Assembly (NCBI RefSeq): GCF_024171995.1
Contig: NZ_JAMTCT010000001.1
Location: 124,001-188,000, forward strand
Reading direction: 5' to 3'
DNA: 64,000 nucleotides
Source of the DNA: Promicromonospora umidemergens
Lineage (GTDB): Bacteria; Actinomycetota; Actinomycetes; Actinomycetales; Cellulomonadaceae
This document shows positions 1-7,568 of this stretch, piece by piece. Each line of letters begins with the position of its first letter. The first letter of the stretch is position 1. Position numbers and translations under genes: made by a program. Below the pieces are notes generated by a model. That model saw only the letters and a list, made by a program, of their open reading frames with translations. It was not told where the DNA came from and made no database searches.

Positions 1-1
1 G

Positions 2-1252
2 GACCTGGCCGACGGCACCTTCACCTATGTCGAGGCGCTGCGGGAGCACGGGTACAACACCGGGCTCGTGGGCAAGTGGCACGCCGGCACGGTGAAGAAC
101 GCCGCGTACTTCGGGTTCGACGGGCCGGACCTGCCGGGGTGGCACAACCCGGTGGACAACGAGGACTACCTGGCGTACCTGAAGGCGGGCGGCCTGCCGC
201 CGTACGAGATCAGCGACCGCGTGCGCGGCACGCTGCCCAACGGCGGGCCGGGCAACCTGCTGGCGGCGCGCCTGCACCAGCCCGTCGAGGCCACGTTCGA
301 GCACTACCTGGCGACCCGCACCATCGAGCTGCTGGAGCGGTACGCCGACGACTACCGCAGCGGGGCACGGCCGTTCTTCCTGGAGCTCAGCTTCTTCGGG
401 CCCCACCTGCCGTACATCGTGCCGGACGAGTACTTCGACATGTTCGACCCGGCCGACGTCGAGCTGCCCGCATCGATCGCCGAGACGTTCGAGGGCAAGC
501 CGCCCGTCCAGGCCAACTACAGCGCGCACTGGACGTTCGACACGATGCCCATCGAGGTGACGCGCAAGCTGATCGCCGTCTACTGGGGCTACGTGACCCT
601 CATCGACCAGCAGATCGGGCGCGTCATGGACGCGCTCGAACGGCTGGGCCTGGTGGACGACACGGCGGTCTTCTTCACGTGCGACCACGGCGAGTTCACC
701 GGGGCGCACCGCCTGCACGACAAGGGACCGGCGATGTACGAGGACATCTACCGCACACCAGGCCTGCTGCGGGTCCCGGGCGGCCCGGCGGGCCAGGTGC
801 GGACCGAGTTCGTGAGCCTGCTGGACTGCACGGCCACGATCCTCGAGCTGGCCGGGATCGACCCGGCGCCCGCCGTCGACTCGCGGAGCCTGCTGCCGCT
901 GGCTCGCGGCGAGGAGGTGGAGTGGCAGGAGGACATCGTGTGCGAGTTCCACGGGCACCACTTCCCGTACCCGCAGCGCATGCTGCGGGAGGACCGGTAC
1001 AAGCTGGTGGTCAACCCTGACTCGGTGAACGAGCTGTACGACCTGCAGACCGATCCGCACGAGCTGACGAACGTCTACGACCGGCCCGCGACGGCGGACG
1101 TGCAGCGCCGCATGATGGGGCGGCTGTACCGGCTGCTCCGGGACCGCGGCGACAACTTCTACCACTGGATGACGACGATGTACGACGTCGGGGAGGTGGA
1201 CCACGACCCGACTCAGTCGGGCCTGGACGAGACGACGTACCGGCCGGTGTAG
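2..1252 (+). CDS. Sulfatase family hydrolase, 5'-truncated by the window edge
   Basis: Open from the first complete codon at position 2, so the true start lies upstream of the window. The visible part begins at the HGYNTGLVGKWH segment typical of the arylsulfatase fold, and continues through PFFLELSFFGPHLPY, the metal-binding region CDHGEF, and a C-terminal half ending in ELYDLQTDPHELTN, which is characteristic of sulfatases. Known members hydrolyse sulfate esters using a formylglycine made from Cys or Ser. That residue would lie upstream and cannot be seen, so the subclass and any signal peptide are unknown. A hairpin follows the stop codon by about 35 bases. Family assignment is firm; the substrate is not known. 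Confidence 0.9.
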   Translation, partial: DLADGTFTYVEALREHGYNTGLVGKWHAGTVKNAAYFGFDGPDLPGWHNPVDNEDYLAYLKAGGLPPYEISDRVRGTLPNGGPGNLLAARLHQPVEATFEHYLATRTIELLERYADDYRSGARPFFLELSFFGPHLPYIVPDEYFDMFDPADVELPASIAETFEGKPPVQANYSAHWTFDTMPIEVTRKLIAVYWGYVTLIDQQIGRVMDALERLGLVDDTAVFFTCDHGEFTGAHRLHDKGPAMYEDIYRTPGLLRVPGGPAGQVRTEFVSLLDCTATILELAGIDPAPAVDSRSLLPLARGEEVEWQEDIVCEFHGHHFPYPQRMLREDRYKLVVNPDSVNELYDLQTDPHELTNVYDRPATADVQRRMMGRLYRLLRDRGDNFYHWMTTMYDVGEVDHDPTQSGLDETTYRPV

Positions 1253-1287
1253 CGGCGCGGTCGGTGGCCTGTGCGGTTGCCTCCGCG

Positions 1288-1339
1288 ACCCAGTGATTGT
1301 GCCCAGGATCCACCCGATTTCTGGGCACGATCACTGGGT
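1288..1339. repeat. Long hairpin A1, terminator-like, related to the one at 5316-5365
   Basis: The left arm 1288-1306 (ACCCAGTGATTGTGCCCAG) pairs over 19 positions with 1321-1339 (CTGGGCACGATCACTGGGT), with one G.U wobble and a 14-base loop. It lies 36 bases after the sulfatase stop. There is no U-tract. The same arm pattern, with base-pair-preserving changes, and the loop start GGATCC recur at 5316-5365. Confidence 0.8.
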
Positions 1340-1488
1340 GGCCGCGCAAGAGGGCGGGTGAATAGGGGAAAGTAGAGCAGATTTCACCCGGAATTAACCG
1401 AAGGCGGTATACCTCGCATCCTTCGCATGCCAGTGTGAACGACGCACCGTGGCCCGCAGGGGGCGGCGGGCCGACACGGAGGTCGACA

Positions 1489-2298
1489 ATGCGCACACGT
1501 CTCGGACGGGCTTGGGGGAGCGGGCTGTCGGCGCTCGTCATCGCTGCGGGGGTGCTGGCGGCGCCGGGCGCGGTCGCGCAGAGCGGCGCCGCGCGGACCG
1601 TCGCGGACGTCCCCGCCGGCTACTACGACAGCGCGGCGGGCCTGACGGGCGAGGCGCTCCAGGCCGAGCTGAACGACATCATCAGCGCGGGCGACCAGCT
1701 CTCGTACAGCGAGGTGTGGACGGGGCTCCAGGCATCGGACGAGGACCCCGCGAACCCGAATAACGTGGTCCTGCTGTACAGCGGTGAGTCGCGCTCCAAG
1801 AACCTCAACGGCGGCGACGTCGGCGACTGGAACCGGGAGCACGTCTGGGCCAAGTCGCACGGCGACTTCGGCACGGCGACCGGCCCGGGGACGGACCTGC
1901 ACCACCTGCGCCCCACGGACGTCCAGGTCAACAGCATCCGCGGCAACAAGGACTTCGACGACGGCGGCAGCCAGGTCAGCGGTGCACCGGGCAACTACAC
2001 CGACTCGGACTCGTTCGAGCCGCGGGACGAGGTGAAGGGCGACGTCGCGCGCATGATCCTCTACATGGCGGTGCGCTACGAGGGCGAGGACAGCTTCGCC
2101 GACCTGGAGCCCAACGACTCGGTCAGCAACGGCTCGGCCCCGCTGCACGGCCGGCTGTCGGTGCTGCTCGACTGGCACGACGCCGACCCGGTCTCCGCGT
2201 TCGAGGCGAACCGCAACGACGTGATCTACGAGCAGTTCCAGCACAACCGGAACCCGTTCATCGACCACCCGGAGTGGGCGGATGCGATCTGGGGCTGA
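1489..2298 (+). CDS. Secreted endonuclease I family nuclease
   Basis: A 269-residue protein. The start at 1489 is preferred over an in-frame start 54 bases upstream, because GGAGG sits 7 bases ahead of it and translation from there yields a clean signal peptide: MRTRLGRAWG, a hydrophobic stretch, then AAPGAVAQ as the likely cleavage area. The mature part carries the endonuclease I signature WNREHVWAKSHG followed by TDLHHLRPTDVQVNSIRGNK, i.e. the HV, DLHH and N-x-x-RGN elements of the beta-beta-alpha-metal nuclease site. Family members degrade extracellular DNA or RNA non-specifically, so this is probably a secreted scavenging nuclease. It is monocistronic, between two long palindromes. Confidence 0.9.
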   Translation: MRTRLGRAWGSGLSALVIAAGVLAAPGAVAQSGAARTVADVPAGYYDSAAGLTGEALQAELNDIISAGDQLSYSEVWTGLQASDEDPANPNNVVLLYSGESRSKNLNGGDVGDWNREHVWAKSHGDFGTATGPGTDLHHLRPTDVQVNSIRGNKDFDDGGSQVSGAPGNYTDSDSFEPRDEVKGDVARMILYMAVRYEGEDSFADLEPNDSVSNGSAPLHGRLSVLLDWHDADPVSAFEANRNDVIYEQFQHNRNPFIDHPEWADAIWG

Positions 2299-2312
2299 CC
2301 CGCTCCAGCTGC

Positions 2313-2356
2313 CGTCAGGACCCTGGTGACGCCATGGCGTCACCAGGGTCCTGACG
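2313..2356. terminator. Perfect 44-base palindrome between convergent genes
   Basis: Bases 2313-2334 are the exact reverse complement of 2335-2356, with no spacer; the centre is CCATGG. It starts 14 bases after the nuclease stop and ends 16 bases before the stop of the opposing PIN gene, so a bidirectional terminator is the simplest role. There is no U-tract. Perfect 22-bp arms are longer than a terminator needs. Confidence 0.75.
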
Positions 2357-2372
2357 CGTTCGGGTCCGGGCC

Positions 2373-2777
2373 TCAGACCGTTGCGACGTCGATGAGGTCC
2401 TCGAGCCCGACGAAGTCGTCGGGGTTGCGTGTGATCACCGGAAGGCCCTCGGTGAGCGCGACTGACGCGATCATCAGATCGGCGAGCCGACGACGGGGCT
2501 TGCGTCCTTGAGCCACGACTGCGGCGTACACCCTGGCGTAGCTGCGGGCGGCTTCGAGGTCGAACGGGATCGGGTCGAACGCGGCCTCGGTGCGCTGGAG
2601 CCGGTCCTGGCGTCGAGCCCGTTCGGTCGCGTCGGTGGCAGCCGCCGGTGCCGCAGCGAGCTCGGCCAGAGTGATTGTGCAGATCGCGACCTCGACGGGC
2701 AGGTCGACGGCCGGAATGTCTTCCAGGCCGATCATTACCGACGTGTCGAGGAGTCCCTGGGGCAGGCGCTCAGCCAC
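2373..2777 (-). CDS. PIN-domain toxin (VapC-like)
   Basis: A 134-residue protein read from a GTG at 2777 whose first 8 bases overlap the end of the antitoxin gene (GTGGCTGA). This start is preferred because it begins right before the PIN strand GLLDTSVMIGLED, whose first acidic residue is LLD. Further acidic positions follow at TLAELAA, ADLMIASVA and the end segment GLPVITRNPDDF, giving the usual acidic cluster for Mg2+-dependent RNA cleavage. VapC toxins cut tRNA or rRNA and are held inactive by their partner. The overlap implies translational coupling. The target RNA is unknown. Confidence 0.85.
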   Translation of the reverse strand: MAERLPQGLLDTSVMIGLEDIPAVDLPVEVAICTITLAELAAAPAAATDATERARRQDRLQRTEAAFDPIPFDLEAARSYARVYAAVVAQGRKPRRRLADLMIASVALTEGLPVITRNPDDFVGLEDLIDVATV

Positions 2778-3024
2778 GAGGCTCGATGTCCTGGTCCACG
2801 TACTCGTCGATGTCGGCTCGGACGGAGTCCCAGTCGAGCTTCGGTGCATGCCGGAACATCTCCACGGCGGCCTGGGCGGCGATGAATCGCTGACGGCGCA
2901 GCGGACGCAGCTCGCCGACGGGGTGCCCGTTGCGGCTCACGATGAAGGTGCGGCCCTCGTCGAGCGCACGCATGATGCGCCCGCTGTCGTTGCGCAGCTC
3001 TCGCTGGCTGATCTGCTCCGTCAT
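2770..3024 (-). CDS. Phd/YefM-type antitoxin
   Basis: An 84-residue protein starting MTEQISQRELRNDSGRIM, the usual Phd/YefM N-terminal DNA-binding fold, followed by GRTFIVSRNGHPVGELRP, the classic antitoxin strand-turn-strand. The charged C-terminal tail (HAPKLDWDSVRADIDEYVDQDIEPRG) would wrap the toxin. It is the first gene of a two-gene operon with the PIN toxin, which it overlaps. A 7-bp inverted repeat lies 9 bases upstream, fitting autoregulation by the complex. Confidence 0.88.
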   Translation of the reverse strand: MTEQISQRELRNDSGRIMRALDEGRTFIVSRNGHPVGELRPLRRQRFIAAQAAVEMFRHAPKLDWDSVRADIDEYVDQDIEPRG

Positions 3025-3032
3025 GCATCCAC

Positions 3033-3051
3033 CGTAGCATGGCGTGCTACG
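3033..3051. promoter_or_regulatory. Candidate antitoxin autoregulation operator
   Basis: CGTAGCA at 3033-3039 and TGCTACG at 3045-3051 form a perfect 7-bp inverted repeat around TGGCG. The site ends 8 bases ahead of the antitoxin start codon, where toxin-antitoxin operators usually lie. Confidence 0.55.
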
Positions 3052-3112
3052 CCTGGTCGTGCGGCGTAGCCCGCTGGTGGGCCTGGAGCCGCGACCCGAG
3101 CCCCGGCTACTG

Positions 3113-3919
3113 TCATAGCGTCGCGGACGCGAGGGCCTCCTCGTGCCCGTCGAGGGTGATCTCGATCCGGTCGACGTCGGTCAGCGGTACCGCCGACGAC
3201 GCGTCAAGGCCCGTCGTCGCGCCACCCGACCAGGACCAGGTCCCCGCTACCGTGCGCGCGCCGTCCCGGCCGACCAGGACGAGCTCGTACCTGATCGGCT
3301 CGGCCGGCGCGTAGGTCGCGTCGGGCTGCTGCCCCGGCTCGGGCGGGTAGTGGCAGCTCCACCGCAGGCTCGTGCCCCAGGTGGTGGGTGTGACGATCAG
3401 CTCGGCGCGCATGTCGGCGTCGCCCACCGGGCGCAGCTCGATCGTCCGGGCAGCGGCGACAGCGGCCGACGGCGGCGTGCCCGCACCGTCCGGCACCCCG
3501 AACAGGTCGCTGCCTGCGAGCACCGATCCGCCGACGGCGCCGACGGCCACCAGGACCGATGCGGCGACGGCGGTCAGCGACCGGCGTCGGGTACGGGACC
3601 TGCGTGCCGCGCCGGCGAGGCTCGCGAGCGAGACCACGGGTGCCGGATCGGGGCCGTCACCGTACGGCGCGGGCCCGCCGCCGTCGGACAGCTCCGCACC
3701 GGGTGCCTCCGCGACGAGCGCCTCGGCGTGCGCAGGGGTCAGGACGCTCAGCAGTCCCGGCATGCCGGCGAGCTCGGCGACGGCGGAGCGGCATGCGTCG
3801 CACTCGGCGAGGTGCCGCTCGTAGGCACGGCGATCGCTCGGGCTCAGGGCGCCGAGCACGTACGCGGCGTCCCACTCGGCGTACTGGTCGCCGCAGCGTC
3901 CTGGGTCTGCCGGGATCAT
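3113..3919 (-). CDS. Membrane-bound zinc-binding anti-sigma factor
   Basis: A 268-residue protein. The N-terminal domain has the ZAS motif H36-x3-C40-x2-C43 (HLAECDAC) that binds zinc and clamps the sigma factor. A basic stretch (RRSRTRRR) precedes one membrane helix (LTAVAASVLVAVGAVGGSVL, about residues 120-140), and an extracytoplasmic domain of about 125 residues follows. The start at 3919 overlaps the sigma stop in an ATGA junction, so synthesis of the pair is coupled. This is the RslA/RskA-like arrangement: sigma is held at the membrane until a signal, often redox, releases it. The signal here is unknown. Confidence 0.88.
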   Translation of the reverse strand: MIPADPGRCGDQYAEWDAAYVLGALSPSDRRAYERHLAECDACRSAVAELAGMPGLLSVLTPAHAEALVAEAPGAELSDGGGPAPYGDGPDPAPVVSLASLAGAARRSRTRRRSLTAVAASVLVAVGAVGGSVLAGSDLFGVPDGAGTPPSAAVAAARTIELRPVGDADMRAELIVTPTTWGTSLRWSCHYPPEPGQQPDATYAPAEPIRYELVLVGRDGARTVAGTWSWSGGATTGLDASSAVPLTDVDRIEITLDGHEEALASATL

Positions 3920-4440
3920 GAGGTGACTCCTTTCTCCTGCAGGGCCAGGCGCAGCGCGCGCAGCCCGTAGTGCAGACGCGACTTCACCGTGCCGGGCGCG
4001 ATGCCCAGCTCGGTCGCGAGCTCGGCCACCGAGCGGCCGCCGTAGTACGCGCCGACGACGACCGCCCGGTGCGCCGGCGAGAGCGACACCAGCGCGTCGG
4101 CGACGAGCCAGGAGTCGAGCACTGCCTGCGTCGTGTCCCGCTCCACGCGGTCCGGCACGTGTCCGGTGGCCCGCTCGCGGGTGCGCCGGGCGCTGCGGAG
4201 GTGGTCGACGGTGAGGTTGCGCGCGACCGTGAACAGCCAGGCGCGCACCGACTCCTCCGACCGTTCGAGCACCTCGGGGTGGCGCCACGCGCGCAGCAGG
4301 GTCTCCTGCACGACGTCGCGCGCCTCCTCCTCGTCGCCCGTGCGGCGCACGACGTACCGGTACAGCGCACCGGCGTGCGTGTCGTGCACCGCGGCGAGGA
4401 GCTCGTCCTCGGCGCCGGCGGGCGAGTCGCCTCTGGTCAC
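3916..4440 (-). CDS. ECF RNA polymerase sigma factor (SigL/SigK-like)
   Basis: A 174-residue protein with sigma region 2 (LYRYVVRRTGDEEEARDVV then QETLLRAWRH, about residues 26-55) and region 4 (LSPAHRAVVVGAYYGG followed by the helix-turn-helix SVAELATELGIAPGTVKSRL, about residues 118-160). The length is typical of a minimal ECF sigma. It is the middle gene of yceI-sigma-anti-sigma, 77 bases after yceI and overlapping the anti-sigma start. A TGAACC-N16-CGTAGT promoter ahead of yceI resembles SigL-type targets, so the operon is probably autoregulated (inference). Confidence 0.9.
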   Translation of the reverse strand: MTRGDSPAGAEDELLAAVHDTHAGALYRYVVRRTGDEEEARDVVQETLLRAWRHPEVLERSEESVRAWLFTVARNLTVDHLRSARRTRERATGHVPDRVERDTTQAVLDSWLVADALVSLSPAHRAVVVGAYYGGRSVAELATELGIAPGTVKSRLHYGLRALRLALQEKGVTS

Positions 4441-4517
4441 GGTCCGGTCGCCTCCGGCTTCGTCGTTGTCGGGTGGTGTCGCTGTGGGTCCTGCCGCGTG
4501 GGTCCTGCCGCTCGTGC

Positions 4518-5201
4518 CTACTGCTCGGGCTGGAGCTGCAGTGAGAACTCGATGCTGCCCTCATCCTCCACCGTCACGAACCCGAGCGACGGCGCTTCGA
4601 CGCCGAAATCCGCGAACGTGACCGGGACGCTGCCGATGACCTGCACGGGGTCGCCTGTGGTCGCGTCCCCGGCGACCTCTGCCTCGACGGTGGCTGCCTG
4701 GGTGACGCCGTGGACGGTGAGGTCGCCCGTCAGCTCGACGGCCGTGGCGCCCTCCTCGATCGGGGCAGGCTCGGTGAGCACGAAGGTCGCCGTCGGATAG
4801 GTGCCGACCTCCATCGCCTCGTCGCGGAAGTACCCGTCACGGTTGGCCTCGTCGGTCGCCACGCTCGCGATGTCCACCTCGACGTCGGCCTCGCTGATCG
4901 CGCCGTCGGCGACCGTGACCGAACCGGTGACGTCCTCGGTGCGCCCCGTGACCGTCACGTCCTCGCCCTGCAGCACCTCGTCGACCCGGTACCCGGCGAA
5001 CGAGCCGTCGCTGATCGTCCACGTGCCGGCGGCCGCGTCGGCGTCGGGCAGGGGAACCGCCGACTGCTCGAGGGCGGGTGCCTCGGCCGCTGCCTCGTTC
5101 GCCCGGTCCGCGTACAGGCCCGGCCCGAAGATCACTGCTGCCGCACCGATCACGACCACCCCAGCGCCGACACCGACCGCCACCTTTGTCCCTCTGCGCA
5201 C
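4518..5201 (-). CDS. Membrane-anchored YceI-family lipocalin-like protein
   Basis: A 227-residue protein from a GTG with GGCGGAG ahead of it. Residues 6-28 form one membrane segment (VAVGVGAGVVVIGAAAVIFG), so the rest lies outside the cytoplasm. The YceI beta-barrel runs from about residue 60 (GTWTISDGSFAGYRVDEVL) through DIASVATDEANRDGYFR and TYPTATFVLTEP to the end strand GSIEFSLQLQPEQ. YceI proteins bind isoprenoid or other lipids and are linked to envelope or acid stress in several bacteria. It is the first gene of the sigma operon, so probably part of its envelope-stress output. Confidence 0.88.
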   Translation of the reverse strand: MRRGTKVAVGVGAGVVVIGAAAVIFGPGLYADRANEAAAEAPALEQSAVPLPDADAAAGTWTISDGSFAGYRVDEVLQGEDVTVTGRTEDVTGSVTVADGAISEADVEVDIASVATDEANRDGYFRDEAMEVGTYPTATFVLTEPAPIEEGATAVELTGDLTVHGVTQAATVEAEVAGDATTGDPVQVIGSVPVTFADFGVEAPSLGFVTVEDEGSIEFSLQLQPEQ

Positions 5202-5251
5202 GCTCCGCCCCTCTCGTTCGCTGGCCGACCCGTTGCCGGCCTCTACCCCTC

Positions 5252-5279
5252 ACTACGGGTGAAAGGGGACATCGGTTCA
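5252..5279 (-). promoter_or_regulatory. Candidate ECF promoter of the yceI-sigma-anti-sigma operon
   Basis: On the minus strand, TGAACC (5279-5274) and CGTAGT (5257-5252) are separated by 16 bases, with the -10 ending 50 bases ahead of the yceI start. TGAACC-N16-CGT is close to the target reported for SigL-type ECF factors, so the sigma factor probably drives its own operon. Confidence 0.55.
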
Positions 5280-5315
5280 ATCGTGCGGAGAACTGTCCGG
5301 ATTCCCGGGCGTCAG

Positions 5316-5365
5316 CCCAGCGATTGCGCCCAGGATCCGCGAGAGTTCCGGGCGCAATCGCTGGG
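5316..5365. repeat. Long hairpin A2, terminator-like, related to 1288-1339
   Basis: CCCAGCGATTGCGCCC (5316-5331) is the exact reverse complement of 5350-5365, with an 18-base loop beginning AGGATCC. It lies 3 bases beyond the stop of the frameshifted gene on the minus strand. Compared with A1, two stem positions changed from T-A to C-G on both arms. Confidence 0.8.
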
Positions 5366-5368
5366 TAG

Positions 5369-5732
5369 TCACGGGCAGATGACCTCTCGGAACGTGTCAG
5401 GATCCACGTACGGGAAGTGGAAGCAGATCGACTCGAACTCCCCGGTGGACGCGTCGAACCAGCCCCGGTGCTCAACGGTGTAGCTGACGACCACGTAGCT
5501 GGACGCTTCCTCGACGATCGTCCCGTCCGTTGCGGTCCCGTCCCCGATCGACTCGGGGACAGGCCACCGGTCCAGCCGGCCGGCGTCCAGCAGGGCGCGG
5601 TCCCTGGCCCACTGCTTCTCTTCTCTTCTCTTCTCTGACGTAGGCGCCGTGGGCCAGCGCGGCCAGCGGTATGCCGATGGTCGTGAGCACCACCAGGGCG
5701 ATGATCCAACGCGAGAGGGGGCGCGGCGCCAC
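5369..5732 (-). pseudogene. Small membrane-anchored protein, frameshifted at a (TTCTC)4 tract
   Basis: Two fragments in different frames look like one protein. From the GTG at 5732 comes MAPRPLSRWIIALVV... with a membrane helix (residues 8-28) and HGAYVREEK. The C-terminal part, WARDRALLDAGRLDRWPVPE to FHFPYVDPDTFREVICP at 5369, reads in the next frame and has no start codon of its own. The switch falls exactly on four copies of TTCTC at 5616-5635. Five or two copies would restore one frame of about 120 codons. So this is a phase-variable gene, a recent mutation or a sequence error. No family was recognised. The promoter region is shared with the divergent gene at 5760. Confidence 0.65.
5616..5635. 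repeat. Pentanucleotide tract (TTCTC)4 at a frame junction
   Basis: Four perfect tandem copies of TTCTC lie inside a coding region, where the reading frame changes. Gain of one unit, or loss of two, would join the two halves of the gene at 5369-5732. Confidence 0.85.
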
Positions 5733-5759
5733 GTCGTCCGGTTCCCGTAGGGTCTGCGC

Positions 5760-6137
5760 ATGGTGCGAACCCGAACGGTGGTCAGGGCAGCGGTGACGCT
5801 CGTCGTGGTCGCGGCGGTGGGGCTGGCGGTGCTTCCCCTGTCGCTGGCTCTCGACGAGATGGCCATGCCGCCCGCGTCGTCCCTCCCCGCGCTGCCCGAC
5901 GGCGCCCGGGTGACGGCGGAGGGGATGGGCTGCGGCTCCGGGGGCTGCTGGGTGGAGCTGACGGTCGATGCTCCGGCCGGCATGTCGGGCGAGGAGCTGG
6001 CGGCTGCGGTAACACCCGGCCGATCGGAGTGCGCCTTCCAGAGCCTGCTGGACCTGCGGCGGGTGTGTGCATCGGCGATGGACGTAGAGGCGGGGTCGGC
6101 GCAGTTCAGCGTGCAGTACGACCGGTGGGTGGACTAG
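5760..6137 (+). CDS. Hypothetical secreted or membrane-anchored protein
   Basis: A 125-residue protein with an N-terminal hydrophobic segment (AAVTLVVVAAVGLAVLPLSL, residues 10-29) that may be a signal peptide or an anchor. The exported part of about 95 residues contains four cysteines (GCGSGGCW, SECAF, RRVCAS), enough for two disulfides. No family was recognised. It starts 27 bases from the divergent frameshifted gene, with which it shares a promoter region. Its codon use fits the neighbours, so it is probably a real gene. Confidence 0.65.
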   Translation: MVRTRTVVRAAVTLVVVAAVGLAVLPLSLALDEMAMPPASSLPALPDGARVTAEGMGCGSGGCWVELTVDAPAGMSGEELAAAVTPGRSECAFQSLLDLRRVCASAMDVEAGSAQFSVQYDRWVD

Positions 6138-6173
6138 TAGCCGGCCGTGACCGCCGTCGTGCGGGCCAGTGCC

Positions 6174-6839
6174 TCAGGCGCGGCGGAACTCCGCGCGCCA
6201 GAGCCCGAGGCGGCCGGGCGAGCCCGGGGCCGCGAGCTTCTCGATAGACAGGGCCGACAGCCCCTCCGCGCCGAACGCCTCGATCTCCGGCCGGGTCAGC
6301 GGCCAGGGTGGGCCGTCGTCGTCGCCCGGTTCGCCGATGGCCTGGACCGCCAGCAGCGTCCCGCCCGGCGCCACCAGCGAGCGGACGCCGGCGGTGAGCC
6401 CGGCGCGGACGCTGCGGTTCACCGCCTGGACGGTGTAGATCTCGACGACCAGGTCGAAGGCGCCCGTCCACTCGTGCGGCAGGTCGAGCAGGTCCCCGAC
6501 GGCGTAGGTCACCGCTGAGTCAGGGTTCCGGTCACGGGCAGCGGCGACAGCGGTGGGGGAGATGTCGAACGCCGTCGTCGCGTAGCCGAGCCGGGACAGG
6601 TGCTCGGCGTCGGCCCCCAGCCCGCACCCGACGACGACGGCGGTGCCGCTCGCGGTGCCAAGGCCGGGGGTGCCTGCCCAGGTGGCCAGCGCCGGATGCG
6701 GTTCGTACCGGTCCCACGGCATCGTGACGTCGCCGTCCTTGGCGGAGGCCCAGAGCCGCTCGAACCAGCCGGTCGGGTCGGCCGGGTCGGCGTTGCCGAG
6801 CAGAGCGGTCTCGGACTGCCAGGAGCGGGGTTCGGTCAT
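6174..6839 (-). CDS. SAM-dependent methyltransferase, class I
   Basis: A 221-residue protein; MTEPRSWQ at 6839 is preferred over a start 36 bases upstream. Motif I of the Rossmann methyltransferase fold is VVVGCGLGADAEHLSRLG, followed by the acidic loop TAFDISPTAV and motif II/III AVGDLLDLP...FDLVVEIYTVQAV. It resembles the thiopurine/TehB-like group of small-molecule methyltransferases. The substrate cannot be read from the sequence. The gene lies 53 bases downstream of the deformylase start on the same strand and may be cotranscribed. Confidence 0.85.
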   Translation of the reverse strand: MTEPRSWQSETALLGNADPADPTGWFERLWASAKDGDVTMPWDRYEPHPALATWAGTPGLGTASGTAVVVGCGLGADAEHLSRLGYATTAFDISPTAVAAARDRNPDSAVTYAVGDLLDLPHEWTGAFDLVVEIYTVQAVNRSVRAGLTAGVRSLVAPGGTLLAVQAIGEPGDDDGPPWPLTRPEIEAFGAEGLSALSIEKLAAPGSPGRLGLWRAEFRRA

Positions 6840-6892
6840 GGCGCTGACCCTAATCAGGCGGGGGTTCGTCCACAAGAGACCCGCTGGCGGCC

Positions 6893-7456
6893 TCAGCCCG
6901 ACGCCGGCCGGTGGTGGTCGAGGTAGTTCTGGGTGGTGGTGAGGCTGGTCAGGTCGGCCATGCGGTCGAGGTACACGACGCCGTCGAGGTGGTCGATCTC
7001 GTGCTGGACGACCCGGGCGGGGTAGCCCGTGAACTCGCGCGTGACCGTCTCGCCGGTCTCGGTGGTGTACCGGACGGTGAGGTGCTCGGCCCGCGATACC
7101 TGGCCCATGTAGCCGGGCACGCTGAAGCAGCCTTCCCAGTCCAGCACGGTCTCGTCGGAGCGCTCGACGACGACGGGGTCGACCAGCTGGATCAGGCCGG
7201 TCTCCGGCCTGTCGGGGAAGACCTCGGTCTTGCGGACCTCGACGACCGCGGCCCTGACCGAGACCCCGATCTGCGGCGCGGCGAGCCCAGCGCCGCGGAG
7301 GTCGCGCAACCGGGTGGTCAGGGTCTGCAGCAGCTCGCCGGCCTCAGCCGGGCCGACCATGGTCGTGTGGGCCTTGAGTCGCGGGTCGCCGATCGTGACG
7401 ACTCCGTCGTCGGCGACGCCCATGGCCCAGCTGCTGCCGCTCCGCTGTGAGGACAT
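6893..7456 (-). CDS. def: Peptide deformylase
   Basis: A 187-residue protein starting MSSQRSG, with GGAGCA ahead of the ATG. All three deformylase motifs are present: GAGLAAPQ (residues 55-62), EGCFS (108-112, with the metal-binding Cys) and HEIDH (152-156, with the two His ligands and the catalytic Glu). It removes the formyl group from nascent proteins in the cytoplasm. The second motif has Phe where most enzymes have Leu. It is not beside fmt, so it may be an accessory copy. Confidence 0.92.
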   Translation of the reverse strand: MSSQRSGSSWAMGVADDGVVTIGDPRLKAHTTMVGPAEAGELLQTLTTRLRDLRGAGLAAPQIGVSVRAAVVEVRKTEVFPDRPETGLIQLVDPVVVERSDETVLDWEGCFSVPGYMGQVSRAEHLTVRYTTETGETVTREFTGYPARVVQHEIDHLDGVVYLDRMADLTSLTTTQNYLDHHRPASG

Positions 7457-7568
7457 CGGTGCTCCGTTCCTGTTTCGGGTGGTTCTCAACAGTAGGGCGC
7501 CTCAGCCCGGTGTGAGCCCCCGACCTGACGACCGGACGCCGGGTGCCCGTGGCCGGTCTGCCGTTCGT

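Noticed and set aside
1288-1339. Classical intrinsic terminator with a U-tract
   Set aside because: The stem is long and perfect, but no run of T follows on either strand, here or at the other palindromes. They are listed as repeats or terminator-like.
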